Shown here: positions 23,757-33,967 of the stretch, piece after piece
Layout of the letters: the number at the start of each line of letters is the position of its first letter
How positions within the stretch are numbered: position 1 is the first letter of the stretch
NCBI GenBank assembly: GCA_002104935.1
Contig: MCGT01000031.1
Span: 267,324-331,323 of the forward strand
Source: Hesseltinella vesiculosa
Lineage: Eukaryota > Mucoromycota > Mucoromycetes > Mucorales > Cunninghamellaceae
Direction of reading: 5' to 3'
DNA: 64,000 bases
Notes under the pieces: model-generated
Database searches by the model: none
Seen by the model: the letters and a program-made list of their open reading frames with translations, nothing else
What the model was told of the DNA's origin: nothing
Position numbers and translations under genes: made by a program

Positions 23757-24179
23757 CACGACAGCTTCACGAGAACCTAATTCCGAATTCAGGCAGTTGA
23801 GCACGTTTTTTTTTTTCTTTTTTTTTTTTTTTTGCCTCCACCAAAGAAAAATAAACAATCATGGGTTATGCTGCAGAGTAAAGGCAGTACCCTGTTTTTG
23901 GTAAAAAAAAAAAAAAAAAAAAAAAGCTAGAGCAAGGACCACACTAAAAAAAAAAGATGATTGTATGGCCGAGGAGGAAAAGAAAGCGGGGCTTGAGAGA
24001 GAGGGAATGAACATCGAGGTACATTGGAGAGGCGCTTGGTTGTGTAGGTTGGCATAGAACAAGCATAGAATGGAGGTGAATTTATTAAAATTAGCATTGA
24101 TGGTATCATGGACTTTTGACATAAAAAAGTGATTAGGAGGGTAGTAATAAAAACGAGAGACTGGGTAAAAGGAACGAAG
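23757..24179. other. Convergent 3' intergenic region
   Basis: The region contains long T and A homopolymers, including an A23 run near 23,903, and an AATAAA at 23,850. It serves as the 3' flank for the DEAD-box gene and the small minus-strand gene. No gene recognised. Confidence 0.5.
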
Positions 24180-24431
24180 CTAGTTGCATTGGGTATCGAC
24201 TTCCAAGCTTGGAAAAGAAACATAGTCTTGTTTAAAAGACCATTCACGTTTGTTAGTGTGCCACGTTTGGGACGTTATAGATTGGATAGAGCTAAACGAT
24301 GCTGACCGTTGTAATTCGACAGCTCGTTGTTTTTGCTCGTCTGTGGGTTGGATAGCCGAGGTTTGGCGACGAAGTGGTTGCTTGGGCTTTTCATGTTTGG
24401 GTTTATATCGATCACCGAGGAATTGTAGCAT
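24180..24431 (-). CDS. Small basic protein of unknown function
   Basis: No family is recognised. It is a single exon of 83 residues starting MLQFLGDRYKPKHEKPKQPL, rich in Lys, Gln and Ser. On the same strand, TATAAAG lies at about 24,491-24,497, some 60 bases upstream of the ATG and followed by a T/A-rich leader, which supports a real promoter. There is no signal peptide or membrane segment. The short length and lack of homology keep confidence moderate. Confidence 0.4.
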   Translation of the reverse strand: MLQFLGDRYKPKHEKPKQPLRRQTSAIQPTDEQKQRAVELQRSASFSSIQSITSQTWHTNKREWSFKQDYVSFPSLEVDTQCN

Positions 24432-26059
24432 AGTTTTTTTTTACATAAAAACACTGAGTGAAAAAGGCAGAAGAATAAAAAATGGGTTGCTTTATAACCT
24501 TTTTTTTTTTTAAGCATCGCCTTCTTTTTTTGGCATACCATGCTGGATATAGCACCCACCCTTGACTCTGAGCCTCGTGGGGTCTTCACCTTCCTTTTTG
24601 ACAGCCAATTTTTTTCATACTAATTGTCGATCGTATTTCTTTTTTAGATGTGCTCAAAAAATCTAGATCCTTTCGACCCTCGACTTCCTCGTCTATTTTT
24701 ATTTTCAGCTCCGACCGATCCAAAAAAAGAAAATGCCGTGTCACCACACTGCCATGGGTCACACCTGCCCATGTGTTCATTTGGCGGGCAGCCTCCCTAT
24801 TGTTCCCCTACTTGACTTTGACCCTTTTTTGATATAGAAGGGTGCCACCATTTCATTAACCCAAGCGTCAAAAACCCAGTTCTCGAGGCAAACCGACGCT
24901 AATGTTGCCACGCGAAAAGAGTCTGGAACTCTCTATTTTTACTCGTGCAGTATGCAAAAAAAAAGTTCCTCGGTTTCTGCAAAAAAATTCAACCGCCTTT
25001 TTCCAAAAATAAAAAGCGACTCGGCACAGCTAATTAGTCTCCTGTTAGTGCTCATTCATGCACGATTATCCCTCGGTGACAGCCGATGGCAGGAAGAGTA
25101 GCTTGCACCTGTTCCTGGTGTCGAGGACCGTTATCGGCTAGCGTATTGAACAAAGCTTTGTTGTTAAATGAATCATTGGATTTTGACTTCCAGAACCTTC
25201 TTTTTCATTTCCAAGGAACACATCCCTCTTTCTAGTGGACCCCACCAAAAAGAATACCCGCTGCCTTGCTCTGTCCAATCTGCACGATGGCTTTCAGATC
25301 CTTTTTTTTTTTTTTTCTCACAGAGCACGGTCGTTATCCTTCTTGACAAAGCAGAAAAAGGGTGGTTATCTAATCTTCACCACGTGGCCGCAATTGGCTC
25401 TCCATCATGCCCAAGCTGTCTGTTCTTGCGTGCAGCCATTATTAGAGTGCCGCATGGCGGATTCTGGACTGAATTCATTTTGAGCGTGTATCTCGAAAAG
25501 GAAGCCAGTCAGCTTTTTTTCCCAATTTTTGACACCCCTTTGCCTTTGAGCATTTTCTCGATCATTCGTTTTTGACAGCTTAAATTGACCAGGCTTGCAA
25601 GGTTGTAGACAAGAATCTAAGAATCTAGAGTGCATGGTAGGTGCGCCATTGGGTGCTTAATTTTGTGATGGCGATGGTGATGGTGAAAACACCTCCTCAG
25701 CTGATGAAATGCAAGCATGACAATGTATTCGAGCATTATCCTTTTGGTATTTGGCTGCAGCTTTTTACGTTTGGCAATATGAGACCTACAGCAAAATTAT
25801 CGTTTAAAAGTTCAAAATAAAAACAGAGTCGAATTTGGCAGAAAATTTGGCCACCTTTTCTCTCTTCCCACTGATTTCAGAAAATAAGAAGCAAGGGGAA
25901 AACGTCGCTGACCGAAAAGGAGCGAGCTTACATGCTCAGATATTAATCTGGACCATTTGCTTCGACAGGGCAATGGCTATGTTCATCCTATACTTCTCTT
26001 CCTCTCCCTCACTTCCAACCTATCAACGTGCTACCCACTCTTATTTTTTTTATGTTCAA
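24432..26059. other. Intergenic region, no gene recognised
   Basis: About 1.6 kb of AT-rich sequence with many homopolymers. Several open frames of 60 to 135 codons occur, but none shows splice continuity, a known motif or a promoter context. Nothing further is supported. Confidence 0.5.
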
Positions 26060-27715
26060 TCAATCCTTGGTTTGATGAGCTTTAGGAGAAAAAAAAACAT
26101 AAGTGGGGTGCGTATCGGGTGGTGAGGAGTTGGGAGAGGAGGGTGGTGAGGGGCTGGGAGATGAGGGTGGTGAAAGGTGGATTGATTGTGAACGCTCTTC
26201 TTCGACTTGTTGCTTGAATTCAGATGACTCCAAAAGCGAACTTCTTGCGACCAGGAAGTTCTGTAAAAAATAAAAAATGAGCGGAAGGCGTACATGACCT
26301 TCACGTCCGTCCTGCTTTTGCCTGTGTCCATACCTTCCAAACAAACAAATGATCAAGCGTGCTCTTGAAGTGCAACAGTTCCAGCATGTTGGTGGGGATA
26401 ATCAATGGTGCCACAGTTGTTGCGACATAATACCCACGATTCTCAGTGAGTCGGTACATGTAACCGCGCATACCTGTAAAAAAAAGGGTTTAGTTCATAG
26501 GTGGCGACAGCAACCTTTCCTAAAGCCCCGCTTGTCAGTAAAATCGACAGCCATGACAGTCTCCACTTCTTTATCCAATGCCCTCAAATTGGCAAGTACA
26601 CAGGCATTTGTTCGTAGATTTTTCGATTGTTAGCGATGAAGGATGGAAGGAGAGACATTTGCCTTCTTCCATTCGTTCGTGCAAAGCTCTGATGAATGCC
26701 CACAGAGCAGTAGGTCAATGCGCCGCCCGGTGGGGTGGGACAGCTGGGAGCCAGGGAACACGACGTCGTGAAGTTCCGTTGCGTATTTGGTGGCCAATGA
26801 AATGTTCTCTCCGCTAGGAAAAAAAAGTTAAACGAGGAAAGGGAGGCATGAGGGTGATGCTGTGAACTTACTCCTTTAGCTGAATGGAGGTGAATTTGAA
26901 TAGCTTCTCTAGGATGGAAGCGCAAGAGCGGTATGCAGTCATTTCTGAAGTAGCACCGCTTTTATTGCTCCAGTTGTCGAAGTTATCCACCCTGAAAAAA
27001 CGGGGTAAGGATCAAGTTTTGCTTTTTCCTGCGCCTAATCCCAACTTACAGAGTTTCCATAATGCTTAGCATTGAGTACAACTCGGTAGGACGCTTTTGT
27101 TCAAGTACAAGCAGCCGTTTTTGATAGAGAATCGCAGCCAGCAGGGAAGAGGAATCGGAGCTAGCATGACAGAGAAAATGGGGAATCAGATCTTTGGCAC
27201 AGTATATCGCTCCATGCTTACTTGTTTGAAAGGAGGGCATCGTACATATCTTTGCACTCTGTGTTCATTCCACATTCGCTCTCCGACTTGTCACCCTTCA
27301 GCTGATTTACTTCATTTTTGTCAAGGACGGATGTAACGACATTCACCATCATTGGATCGATAAGGTTCAAGATATTGGACATCAGGAGTCTGTGAAGGGA
27401 AAAAAAGCAAGAGCGAGTCGGCTAAAGATGTTGCCAAAGGTGATCACTTACTTTATGGTCTCAACATCCCAACCCGAGACCTTCTCCTTCAGCAATAATT
27501 TGGTCACATATCTTTGGATTTTGTCCCTGATGGAGGCATCGTTTAGCAAGTGCAAATCTGTTTTTCCGATGAGATAGGCCACATCTTCTTCAGCCAGTGG
27601 TTTTTTGGCAACCTAATAGCCGATCCGGGGAAATAGCGTCAATGGCCATCATCATGCTTGCTTTGACTATTGCGCCTACCTCTTTAAATGCGATATTTCG
27701 AAGCTTGTTAAAATT

Positions 27716-28354
27716 GGCCCTTGTTGGTCTTCGTCTTCAACGCCGCTCTCTTCTGCATCAGAGCCCTGAGCATCTTGTTGATCGCTTGTGCCTTCCGAGT
27801 CTTGAGCATTGGAGTATTTGGCATAATTTGGTGTTGCGTTCACCCTCCTCCAGCCAGCGAGTGGCGGATCGGATCCGGAGGCCTTCCATGTGGCGTTGCG
27901 TATGCCGATCAATGCTGTTGTCGATCTTGTCCAGGGAGCTTTCAGTTCCACCTTGTCGATCGTTCGGTAAGGCTTGCAGGATTGATGTGCGTCTTGCTTG
28001 AAGGTTGGCCAGCTCCTCAGCCTGGGATACCTTAAGCTTCCTACTTACATTGGTCGCCAGTATCTGGACAGATGTCTTCATGTCCTCCCATTGCTTTTGA
28101 GGTGAGAGGTCAGGTCGCTTACGGCGAGAGTGAAAAGCTGCTAGCAGTTGCTCTAATTGCGCCATGAAGAGTTCGCTTCCAAGTAGTTGGTTGTTGAAGC
28201 GCCATGTCCCAGGACCCATGGTGGGTCGTTGCAAGGTCAGGTCCACATAAACCAGGTGGTGGTCGGTCCATAGTCTTGGTAGGAAAAATTGGCCAGAGGC
28301 TTGTGCAAGTTCCGCCCCAGCGTCATCGCCAAGAACGCTTGAAAATAAACTCAG
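27716..28354 (-). mobile_element. Truncated non-LTR (LINE) retrotransposon fragment
   Basis: On the minus strand it reads the end of an AP-like endonuclease domain: FFLPRLWTDHHLVYVDL (SDH/TDHH motif) and MGPGTWRFNNQLLGSELF (the GxWrfN motif). A helical linker and GLRIRSATRWLEEGERNTK follow; the latter is the conserved block just before the reverse transcriptase of L1/Tad-type elements. The reverse transcriptase itself is absent and the frame breaks after it. On the plus strand AAAATT occurs at both edges (27710-27715 and 28355-28360), a plausible target-site duplication. The fragment is truncated at both ends relative to a full element. Confidence 0.75.
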
Positions 28355-28421
28355 AAAATTCACGGATACGAAGTTACACTCAGCCTGGAATTGTCCAATA
28401 AAATCATTTTTCTGTTTTTGG
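28351..28421 (-). repeat. Host intron/exon segment, left arm of an inverted repeat
   Basis: About 70 bases covering the end of an intron (GGACAATTCCAG on the minus strand) and the start of an exon (GCTGAGTGTAACTTCGTATC). The same segment occurs inverted at 28986-29056. Confidence 0.7.
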
Positions 28422-28697
28422 ATTTCCTTTTTTCCAATTTCCTTCCCATTTACCTGGAAGCTGTTGTCAATACTCGCTTGAGCTTGTACAGGAAGTGTAA
28501 AAGGCGATAGCTGAGCGTCTTGAAGGGTCATGGATAAGCTTCAAAGAGAACATGAAGTCAGACGTTTCATAGAGATGCACAATGAAATGACGCGCAATGT
28601 CGCCAACCGGCAAGTCGACAAGGTTGTCAGGAAGATGCAGAGCAGGGTTGTGACGGAACTGGCCATAAAATTCATCTAGCTCATCCCAGTTAATCAT

Positions 28698-29492
28698 TGC
28701 TTCAGAAGGGGGAGATCGTTGGCGGGTGGCACTATTTCAGCAGCGGATGCAAGTCGGGTACCAGCATCAGCGTCCTACAATATGCACTAGAGGTCGTTTA
28801 CATTTGCAATCACTACAACGAGCGATGGGCACTTGATCAGTCACTTGCAATAAAGCGTTCAATGGAGGCAATATCCAGGCGCATAACTCTGTGTGATGTC
28901 ATGTTCAGAAATAGCGAAGAGAAAGAGAAAGGTGTTAAAAAAAGCAAGTAAGCTTTTCTCTTCCCATCCCCCCTTTTTTTTTTTGCCAAAAACAGAAAAG
29001 TGATTCTGTCGGACAATCCCAGGCTGAGTGTAACTTCGTATCCGTGAATTTTCTGAACCTCCTCGTTTATTTTTTGAAAGTGGCGGGCCAAAATCGATTT
29101 ACCCCAGAATTTGCACATAACTTGTACATGACAAGAGGGGTCCATGGTTAAAGCCAGGGTCCATGCAGACGTCCTAGCGATGAACTGCTGTAAACTCTGC
29201 CTAGCCAGACACTCGCTGTCAAACAAGCGAGCGATACCATCGACCTCCTACAAAGTCATCCCACGTTGCATTTTTTTTTCTTGTCCATAATGACAAATGG
29301 ACTTGGTGTAAACAAAAAACGCCTGAAAAAAAAAGTAGAGATGGAACCCCCAGGTAGCGCCGTTCTGCTTGATGTCGGCTGTAAGCTCAGACAGCGTTGT
29401 CAGTTTCAAGTAGGATATTTTATCGATCTGGTTTAAAAAATGTGGCTAAGAGAATGTGAGATGCACGGATGAAAAAAAGAAAGAGATGGAAT
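28698..29492. other. Intergenic or decayed sequence around the inverted copy
   Basis: No complete gene was recognised. Apart from the inverted segment, one minus-strand open frame (28837-29226) and a plus-strand frame (28697-28951) look partly coding but match no family. They may be relics of a second, inverted gene copy. Confidence 0.4.
28986..29056 (+). repeat. Inverted copy of the intron/exon segment, right arm
   Basis: On the plus strand it repeats the intron end and exon start found on the minus strand at 28351-28421, including the acceptor CCCAG and the exon reading AECNFVSVNFL. The few differences I see are all C/T or G/A transitions and lie in the intron part. The downstream plus-strand sequence differs from the LINE-interrupted copy. 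Confidence 0.7.
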
Positions 29493-31478
29493 CTAAAGAA
29501 CACAACGGTCAAAATAGGTTTGCAGGGTGGAGGTAAAAGAAGATGGATGGTCAGCGAGGGTGGCGATATAGCCGTCAGGGCGGATCAGAGCAAGGATCAT
29601 GCAGGCTTGCTTGGACACAGTCATGTTTTGGTAATGGCGGTGACACTGGTTTTGATTCAGCTTGTCCAGGACGATGAGATCCAGCAAGCTATCACTGTCA
29701 GGCTGGCCATCGAGGCAAGTTGCGAGCTGATCCTTGGTGCTGGTGGTGACAATGGTCAACATCAAAGCAGGGCGCGTGTGTTGGCTGTTTCCTCCGCCAT
29801 TACCACCCTCTTGGCATGCTTGGATGACTTGGCGGATGATAGGCAAGGAGTCGGCCGTCAGGTTGTTCACGAGCAGAAGAACGCTGAAGCTGAAGACGTC
29901 GATACCATCAAAGATACGGGCCTTTTTTCCCGAGACGGCCTTGATCACCTTGGCGTTGGGCGCACTCATCCCAGCGCCTGTCTGGCCATGAAGAAGCATG
30001 TTGTCGTCACTAGGGGGGTATTGGATGCCAAAACCGCTGGTGAAAAGCCGGTGACGATCGACCACTTTGCAGTAGGTGTCCATGGTCGTCGGGTCAGCTG
30101 CCGCCGCAGCGACCGTCTTGTCGATCTCGATGACTTGATGTGCCACAGGTCGCCGTTCCATCGTGTAGGTCAACAACGCCTCTTTGCTCAGTCTATTTTT
30201 TTCCACCATAGCAAGTTTCCACACCTATGCAGCAAGAGAAAAAAGGTGAGTTGCTGAGGAGGACGGGAGCGTAGGGCAAGGGAGATTACCAAGTTGAAGA
30301 CATCACCAAAGCCAGTGTTGAGACCTTGACCAAGCGTTGGGCTTTGACTATGAGCAGCGTCACCGAGAAGAAACACTCGGCTGTCCATGGCTTGCATGGA
30401 GCAAGCCAGGCGTTGACCAACCACATAAGTAGACCAAAACATGGTGCCGAGAATTTCCAGGCGATAAGGCATAAGCGCTCGTTTGGCTTCCTGTTGGATG
30501 TCTTCCAATTGGATCGTGTTGCGGTTGTGCTGTTCCTTTCGGAGGTCTAGTTCGTTGACATCAAAATGCACAAAGATGCGAGTGAGACCGTTCTCTCGAG
30601 GGAACAGACTGACGGTCTTGGCCATGTCGTTTTGGAGTAGGCTATGGAAAAAAAAAGGGTCAAATCTACATGGCTCTTTCCATGGAAATTTATACAAGTC
30701 TCACCTGACTTGCTTTTTGCCGGGAAAGTTGGTGCGGATGAGGGCATCGAGTACACCCCCATTTATTTCGGTGGTGTCGCCGACATAGTCAACATTGATC
30801 ATCTTGCGGATGGCACTATGAGCTCCGTCGCAACCAAAGAGGTATTTGGAGTGGACCGTTTCGGTGGTAGAGTCTTTCATGTTCAGGACCGTCAACGTCA
30901 AAGGGAAGTCAGGATCGGCGGTGACGTCTATCTTTGTCACTGTGCAGGGACGTTCCACTTGGACATCATGTTCTGACAATTGCGATTGCAGCATAGCCTC
31001 AGTGATATGCTGACCTACACACAGGAGATAGCTTGAGCCGACGAAAAAAGGAAGATGAGTCGATTGAAACAAGCGATAGCAAGGTGGCCTTACGGGTATT
31101 TAGAGTCCACAGTGTCGGGTACAAAAGGAGAGGACTGGACAAGCTTGCCGTTCTTGTAGGCTTGAATATGCTCAACATGGGCGCCCGTGGCTAACAATTC
31201 CGTTTCCAGACCGGCCCTTTCCAATAGTTCCAATGTACGTCCATGTATCCAGTCACCTCGGCCCCAGTGGTTAGGTTGGAATTCCACATCTGCAAAATGA
31301 GACGTCAGTACCACTCACAGCATCCGTGTTTTAGTGACTTGCCTACGATGCGCACCGTCAAACCAGCTTTGTTTAAAAGTGAGGCGCTGAGCAGGCCTAC
31401 AGGTCCACCACCCACAATCATTACATCCACATGGGTAGGAGGGGCGTCAGGGAGTTGTGTTGAAACTAAAGGAGCCAT
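29493..31478 (-). CDS. FAD-dependent aromatic-ring hydroxylase (phenol 2-monooxygenase/MhpA-like)
   Basis: A flavoprotein monooxygenase of the PheA/TfdB/MhpA family that probably hydroxylates an aromatic compound with NAD(P)H and O2. Exons begin at ATG 31478 and end at TAG 29493-29495. The N-terminal FAD fold has VDVMIVGGGPVGLLSASLL (GxGxxG). The central region has YLFGCDGAHSAIRK (DG motif). The second FAD signature is VFLLGDAAHSQSPTLGQGLN. The C-terminal 200 residues look like the thioredoxin-like domain of phenol hydroxylases, including MLLHGQTGAGMSAPNAKV and ending in the typical VRPDGY-like IRPDGYIATL. Introns are short, with poly-A runs after donors. No secretion signal is seen, so it is probably cytosolic. 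The true substrate cannot be told from sequence. Confidence 0.88.
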
Positions 31479-31740
31479 CTCTGCTGTAAAATAAAAAAGA
31501 AAAAGAAGCTAAGCGTCTTTTTTTTTTTTGTCCGTGTCATACCGCGTGATATAGGCTGGCTGAGAATGAAAAAAAGTGGCCTGACTTTTTTTATTTTCGA
31601 TTGCTGCGTGTTCATGCATCTTGTGCTTTTTACGATTACTGTACAGTGTGGGTACAGTACAGTGTATAAGGGAAAAAACAAATAAATACCAGGGGGTATA
31701 CCAATAACCAAAAAAAAAAATAGAAAAGACGGTTGAAAGA

Positions 31741-32766
31741 TCAATAGGCAAGAGGATAGGGTGAAGAGGTAGAGGGAGAGATGGGTTTGCACTTGTCGAG
31801 CCGGGTATGCAGGAAGACTTCCACACCAAGGAACACCACCCGACAGATGCGCAGGACAAAAGAGCAGATCCGGCTGACGAAGCCCGGCATGGGTAGGGAT
31901 GCATGAACAAGTTGCAGAGAGCTAGGGGAGGAAACGCTGGGACCAAGCATCATGGACTCGGCCAACTCCACCACCAGATAGGCGGATTCTATCAGCCGTT
32001 GGCTGCAGAACCAGATACCCGAGCGAAGATGCTGATGCCAGGAACGAGTCGACAGGAATGGAGCCGTCTTTTTCTGGAGCAAGGAGAGGTCGGTGGACGG
32101 GCATGTTTGCTGTTGTTGCGGAGAAAGGGCCGCGGCCGATGAGTGTCCTCCGCTGGCGGTCACGGTTGCACGGTACCACGTCATCAGAGCATCTTCCCTC
32201 ACTGCCTTATCAGGTGGAGGAGGTCGATGGCCATATTGATGTTGGTCGTCTTCTGATCCGTGCAGGTCCTCATCGTCCTCTTCCATACCCAAGAGAAACC
32301 GAGGGTCGTTCGCCAAATCAGGCACGGTGTCTGAATCTTCCCAGGACTTGTCATTGGCCAACCAAGCGCCTTCTTGGATAGCTTCACGTGAGAGGAATTG
32401 GCGTTCGATGGAAGGCGAAACGTGGCTGAGGTCATTCGGATCATGGTCGTCATCTTCGTTTTCAAACTGAAGCTGATGGATGGCAGACGCTGGTGGCGGA
32501 GGGGTGTACATGAAATTGTCATTAGCGAGATGGACATGGGGAGTAATGTCGGCCATGTCCAAAAGGAATTTTTGAGACTTGTTGTACATGGTGTGAAGGA
32601 ACCAGTTGTTCAAAAACGAGTACAAGGGACGGCGGCGGTAGTAAGGGTCCGTTTGCAAAGTGAACTTGTAGCAGGTCATGCAAAATATTCGGGTGGCCAG
32701 GGCTTCGAGTGCTGGGCCATTGTCATTATGGTCAGAAAGCTCGAGGTCTGTCACAGGCTGTGACAT
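31741..32766 (-). CDS. Protein of unknown function with C-terminal hydrophobic segment
   Basis: No family is recognised. It is a single exon of 341 residues, ATG 32766 to TGA 31741. The first 80 residues look folded (ALATRIFCMTCYKFTLQTDP, YSFLNNWFLHTMYNKSQKFL). A long acidic Asp/Glu and Pro/His-rich middle follows. A C-terminal hydrophobic, cysteine-containing region (FVSRICSFVLRICRVVFLG) could be membrane-associated. The open frame is far longer than its neighbours in other frames, and the charge pattern is regular, which supports coding. The function is unknown. Confidence 0.62.
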   Translation of the reverse strand: MSQPVTDLELSDHNDNGPALEALATRIFCMTCYKFTLQTDPYYRRRPLYSFLNNWFLHTMYNKSQKFLLDMADITPHVHLANDNFMYTPPPPASAIHQLQFENEDDDHDPNDLSHVSPSIERQFLSREAIQEGAWLANDKSWEDSDTVPDLANDPRFLLGMEEDDEDLHGSEDDQHQYGHRPPPPDKAVREDALMTWYRATVTASGGHSSAAALSPQQQQTCPSTDLSLLQKKTAPFLSTRSWHQHLRSGIWFCSQRLIESAYLVVELAESMMLGPSVSSPSSLQLVHASLPMPGFVSRICSFVLRICRVVFLGVEVFLHTRLDKCKPISPSTSSPYPLAY

Positions 32767-33371
32767 TAGGTGCTATGTGAGTCAAGAAAGAAGAGTGAAT
32801 GGAGAACGAAAAGTAAAAAAAAATAGCACTAAAAAAAAAAGAACGGCACCCTCACGCTTATCTTTTTTTTTCTTGGAACAGGTCCGACAAGTCGCTACTT
32901 TCTTTTTTTGGACTGTGTTTGTGGAGTGGCGTGGTCGTCGAATCTTTTTAAAAAAAAGGTTGCACCGAGGTTGTGTGGGAAGAAGAAGTTGGACAAGCAC
33001 GCCAAAATGAAAGAGGGTTGTGTAGTTTATGAAGGGTACTTGATTGGATATTACGTAGAAGAAAAGGAAGCCATGTGACGTGAGGGAGTTTCCACGATGG
33101 CAGCGCATTGACCACGTGCAAAAAAGGAAAGCGTGTCTTCCAGCGGTGGCGATCAGATCAATGGGAATGGATCTTTTTTGACCTCGACGTCCCCCACATT
33201 GGCTTGACCAAAAATGGATAGAGTCACGGTTTTTTTTTTTTAATACAATGGTATGATATGTGACAGGATGCATGGCAAGGGTAAAGAATAAGGTGGATAT
33301 GAAGTGTGGTGGGGGAAAGAAGGCCCGCGTATTTTGATGAAAAAAAATATGATAACAGCTTTGACAGTGAT
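32767..33371. other. Intergenic region
   Basis: About 600 bases rich in A8-T10 runs. Open frames here cover both strands but are tract-driven, and no gene is supported. Confidence 0.5.
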
Positions 33372-33726
33372 TCATAAGAACATGTGTTTGAAACGGTGAA
33401 TGTAAACAAGGGCCCGACGCGACCAATGCTTCTGAGTTTTGTCAGGGATGTACCGGGCAATACTGGAAAAGAAGACGAATACAGGAGCGTGAGTGGTTGA
33501 TGAGATCAAAAGTGGGCTTGCCTTGGTTTGATGGTTTTTTGAACCACAAATCCTACATGAGCTATCCATGGATTTGGGTGTGCTAGCACAGCAGTTGCTG
33601 AGAGTAGATGTCATTGAAGAGAGAAACGATAGAAAGACAAATGGAATGATAAAGAAGGTGAAAAAAAAAGTCTTTATCAAAATTTTCTTATTTTTTTTCA
33701 CATGCCTGATTGTTGTGGTGGCCAAT

Positions 33727-33763
<37 letters not shown>

Positions 33764-33863
33764 GTTCAAAAAAGATGATGGTCCCTGCACTGATTTTTGA
33801 AAATACAACACTCACATGCCAGATTTCATTCGATCTCATTCCACCGTTTGCATTTTGGCCCAT
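33372..33863 (-). CDS. Small three-exon protein, family not identified
   Basis: Exon 1 reads MGQNANGGMRSNEIWH, with a donor GTGAGT. Exon 2 reads AHPNPWIAHVGFVVQKTIKP, with a GC donor (AAG|GCAAGC). Exon 3 reads ARYIPDKTQKHWSRRALVYI and then HRFKHMFL before TGA 33372-33374. The pieces look like one compact conserved protein of about 70 residues with Trp/His/Pro motifs. Its size and basic composition are reminiscent of small mitochondrial inner-membrane or ribosome subunits (weak inference). The junction of exon 1 to exon 2 is out of phase by one base with the only visible acceptor, and the intron between them holds a 28-base A run on the plus strand. A sequencing slip in that region is possible. 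Confidence 0.45.
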
Positions 33864-33967
33864 GATTCTGTGCAACCCTGGAAATGTTGGAGGAAAAAAG
33901 TAAGCATTGACCACTCCAAAAAAAATCCCGAGGGCTAAGATTCGGAGAGAGGCTGATTTTTTTATTT

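Larger units (their letters stand above)
26060..28697 (-). pseudogene. Multi-exon gene of unknown family with D...ExK motif, interrupted by a LINE fragment
   Basis: Reading from 28697 leftwards, the first exon begins MINWDELDEFYGQFRHNPAL. After a retrotransposon fragment (27716-28354) the gene resumes with KLRNIAFKEVAKKPLAEEDV and a chain of GT-AG exons: LLMSNILNLIDPMMVNVVTS, LAAILYQKRLLVLEQKRP, VDNFDNWSNKSGA. The best-conserved-looking part reads HPTGRRIDLLLCGHSSEL, NEWKKANVSP, QQSKNLRTNACVLANL and MAVDFTDKRGF. The gene ends in a Pro/Ser-rich tail at TGA 26060-26062. The spacing of RRIDLLL, EWKK and QQSKN recalls the D...ExK...QxxK pattern of PD-(D/E)xK nuclease folds (inference, weak). The reading frame at the end of exon 1 is ambiguous. 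The insertion probably inactivates it. Confidence 0.6.
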
